Assembly (NCBI GenBank): GCA_035530195.1
Contig: DATKVG010000145.1
Location: forward strand, 1 to 5,692
Source of the DNA: JAPLKX01 sp035530195
GTDB lineage: Bacteria; Hydrogenedentota; Hydrogenedentia; Hydrogenedentales; SLHB01
Reading direction: 5' to 3'
Length of the DNA stretch: 5,692 bases
This document shows positions 4,667 to 5,692 of this stretch, in pieces. The notes under the pieces were generated by a model. That model saw nothing but the letters and a program-made list of their open reading frames with translations, was not told the origin of the DNA and made no database searches. The position numbers and the translations under genes are program-made. The number at the start of each line of letters is the position of its first letter. Position 1 is the first letter of the stretch.

Positions 4667-5692
4667 ATGGGAAAGCTGACGCGGAGGCAGTTGCTCGGCG
4701 CGATGCCGGCGGTGGCGCTGGCGGGCGCGTTGGGTGGGAAAGCGGAGGCGGCGCACCTCGAATCCAAGGCGCTTATGGGGATGGGTATCGAAGACGCGGC
4801 GTCGGACGGCGGACATCTCACAGTTCAGACACCCGGCGCCGTTATCGATCTCAGCCGCGACGGCCTGCTGCGGGTGCGCCAGCGGATCGGTTCAGAACGC
4901 GACCTCATCACGTTGCAGTTGGACGGGCATTTTGCGCCATGGAAAATCGGGCAGCGCACGCCCTTTCTCGCAACCCTGGAAGGCAACGGGCTCACAATAC
5001 GGGTACAAGGCGATTCGGTGCTGGTGTTCGAACCGCACCAGAACATGAGGCTCGCGTTCGACGGCCTGTTTAAGCCGGCGTACAACCGCGAATTGCGGGG
5101 CAACCGCCTAATGCTGGACAACTCCGGCGGCTGCGGCTTTTTCGGCATACCGCCGCGCCCCACCAAGCTCGATGATACGGAAACCGGCTGGACGTGCCGG
5201 TGCCACCTCGCCCGATGGGACGAACTGTGGGTGTGCGTCTGCCCGCCAAGACCCGAGGACGCCCGCAGGATGAAGGAGTCGATTTCCCACGACATCTTGT
5301 ACAACCTCCCGAAGGAGAAAGACACCGCGGTGCGGTATCCGACGACGGATACGTTGCGCGAGATCGCCGAACATTGCCAGATCCTGGCCCTTCACGAGGA
5401 AATCTGGAAAGACGCGCCGGCGTGGGTCGACGACCCGCCCGGCGGCGACTACAAGCATCCGAAGCCGTGGGAGACCGACAAACACATCCCGTTCGACGCC
5501 GCGGCGTTTGCCTCGATGCGCGACACGGCCCACAGGCTCGGGCTTAAAATCGTGCCGTACTGCAGCCCCTACTACTGCAACGCGCCGGACATCTTCGGCG
5601 AAATGGAGCGCGTATTATACGAGTATGAAATGGACGGGCTGTATTTTGACGGGTGGTGCCCGATGCGGGATGATTTCCGACCGGGCTATCAC
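4667..5692 (+). CDS. Tat-exported glycoside-hydrolase-like protein, 3' end missing
   Basis: An open frame of 342 codons runs off the right edge without a stop. The N-terminus is a twin-arginine signal (LTRRQLLGA, residues 4-12), a hydrophobic segment to about 24, and an AEA cleavage site near 26-28. The ATG at 4667 is supported by AAGGA (4654-4658 region) about 9 nt upstream, overlapping the end of the cupin gene. Residues 30 to about 215 look beta-rich. From about 225 the pattern is that of a TIM-barrel hydrolase: HEEIW (243-247), a strand GLKIVPYCSPYY (292-303), and DGLYFDGWCP (323-332), where D328 sits at a strand end as catalytic acids do in several clan-D-like families. I do not recognise the exact family, and the decisive C-terminal residues lie outside the window. 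Export plus coupling to a KdgF-like cupin suggests action on a periplasmic or surface glycan. Export is confident; hydrolase activity is tentative. Confidence 0.75.
   Translation, partial: MGKLTRRQLLGAMPAVALAGALGGKAEAAHLESKALMGMGIEDAASDGGHLTVQTPGAVIDLSRDGLLRVRQRIGSERDLITLQLDGHFAPWKIGQRTPFLATLEGNGLTIRVQGDSVLVFEPHQNMRLAFDGLFKPAYNRELRGNRLMLDNSGGCGFFGIPPRPTKLDDTETGWTCRCHLARWDELWVCVCPPRPEDARRMKESISHDILYNLPKEKDTAVRYPTTDTLREIAEHCQILALHEEIWKDAPAWVDDPPGGDYKHPKPWETDKHIPFDAAAFASMRDTAHRLGLKIVPYCSPYYCNAPDIFGEMERVLYEYEMDGLYFDGWCPMRDDFRPGYH

Noticed and set aside
4825..5533. Minus-strand and alternative plus-strand frames over the last gene
   Set aside because: The continuous plus-strand frame from 4667 has a Tat signal, a signal-peptidase-type site and hydrolase-like strands; the others have no motifs.

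Overview
This is a GC-rich bacterial chromosomal window with five protein genes: one on the minus strand, then four on the plus strand, the last cut by the right edge. Gfo/Idh/MocA oxidoreductases with and without Tat signals, Tat-exported carbohydrate proteins, and short GC-rich dispersed repeats between genes together suggest a heterotrophic, polysaccharide-using bacterium of the Planctomycetes/Lentisphaerae/Hydrogenedentes type. My best guess is Candidatus Hydrogenedentes. That is an inference from gene content and repeat style, not from a marker gene.

Layout. Positions 1-59 hold a GC-rich repeat copy and a hairpin downstream of the first gene. A cytoplasmic Gfo/Idh/MocA oxidoreductase lies at 1091-60 on the minus strand, with a good promoter and ribosome binding site. 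The 216-bp divergent spacer carries a second copy of the repeat and a small 9-bp tandem array. A GT-C type integral-membrane glycosyltransferase follows (1308-2930), with a -10 element placed so that its mRNA may be leaderless. The 112-bp spacer after it holds a second 9-bp tandem array and a -35/-10 promoter for a Tat-exported Gfo/Idh/MocA oxidoreductase (3043-4254). A strong intrinsic terminator (4275-4308), related in sequence to the dispersed repeat, separates this gene from a small KdgF-like cupin (4324-4653). Thirteen bases after the cupin a second Tat-exported protein begins (4667 to the window edge). It has a glycoside-hydrolase-like C-terminal region and lacks its 3' end here. No gene-free stretch exceeds 300 bases.

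How the genes may work together. The exported oxidoreductase, the KdgF-like cupin and the exported hydrolase-like protein are consistent with a small sugar or uronate catabolic neighbourhood: glycan attack outside the cytoplasm, processing of an unsaturated uronate, and redox changes on sugars. The membrane glycosyltransferase and the divergent oxidoreductase look like separate transcription units. I see no defence system, mobile-element gene, CRISPR array, tRNA or rRNA. The most unusual signals are non-coding: TAGAAT -10 elements before three transcription units (two at identical distance from an ATG), repeats concentrated at gene boundaries, and a terminator whose U-tract ends just before the next ribosome binding site.
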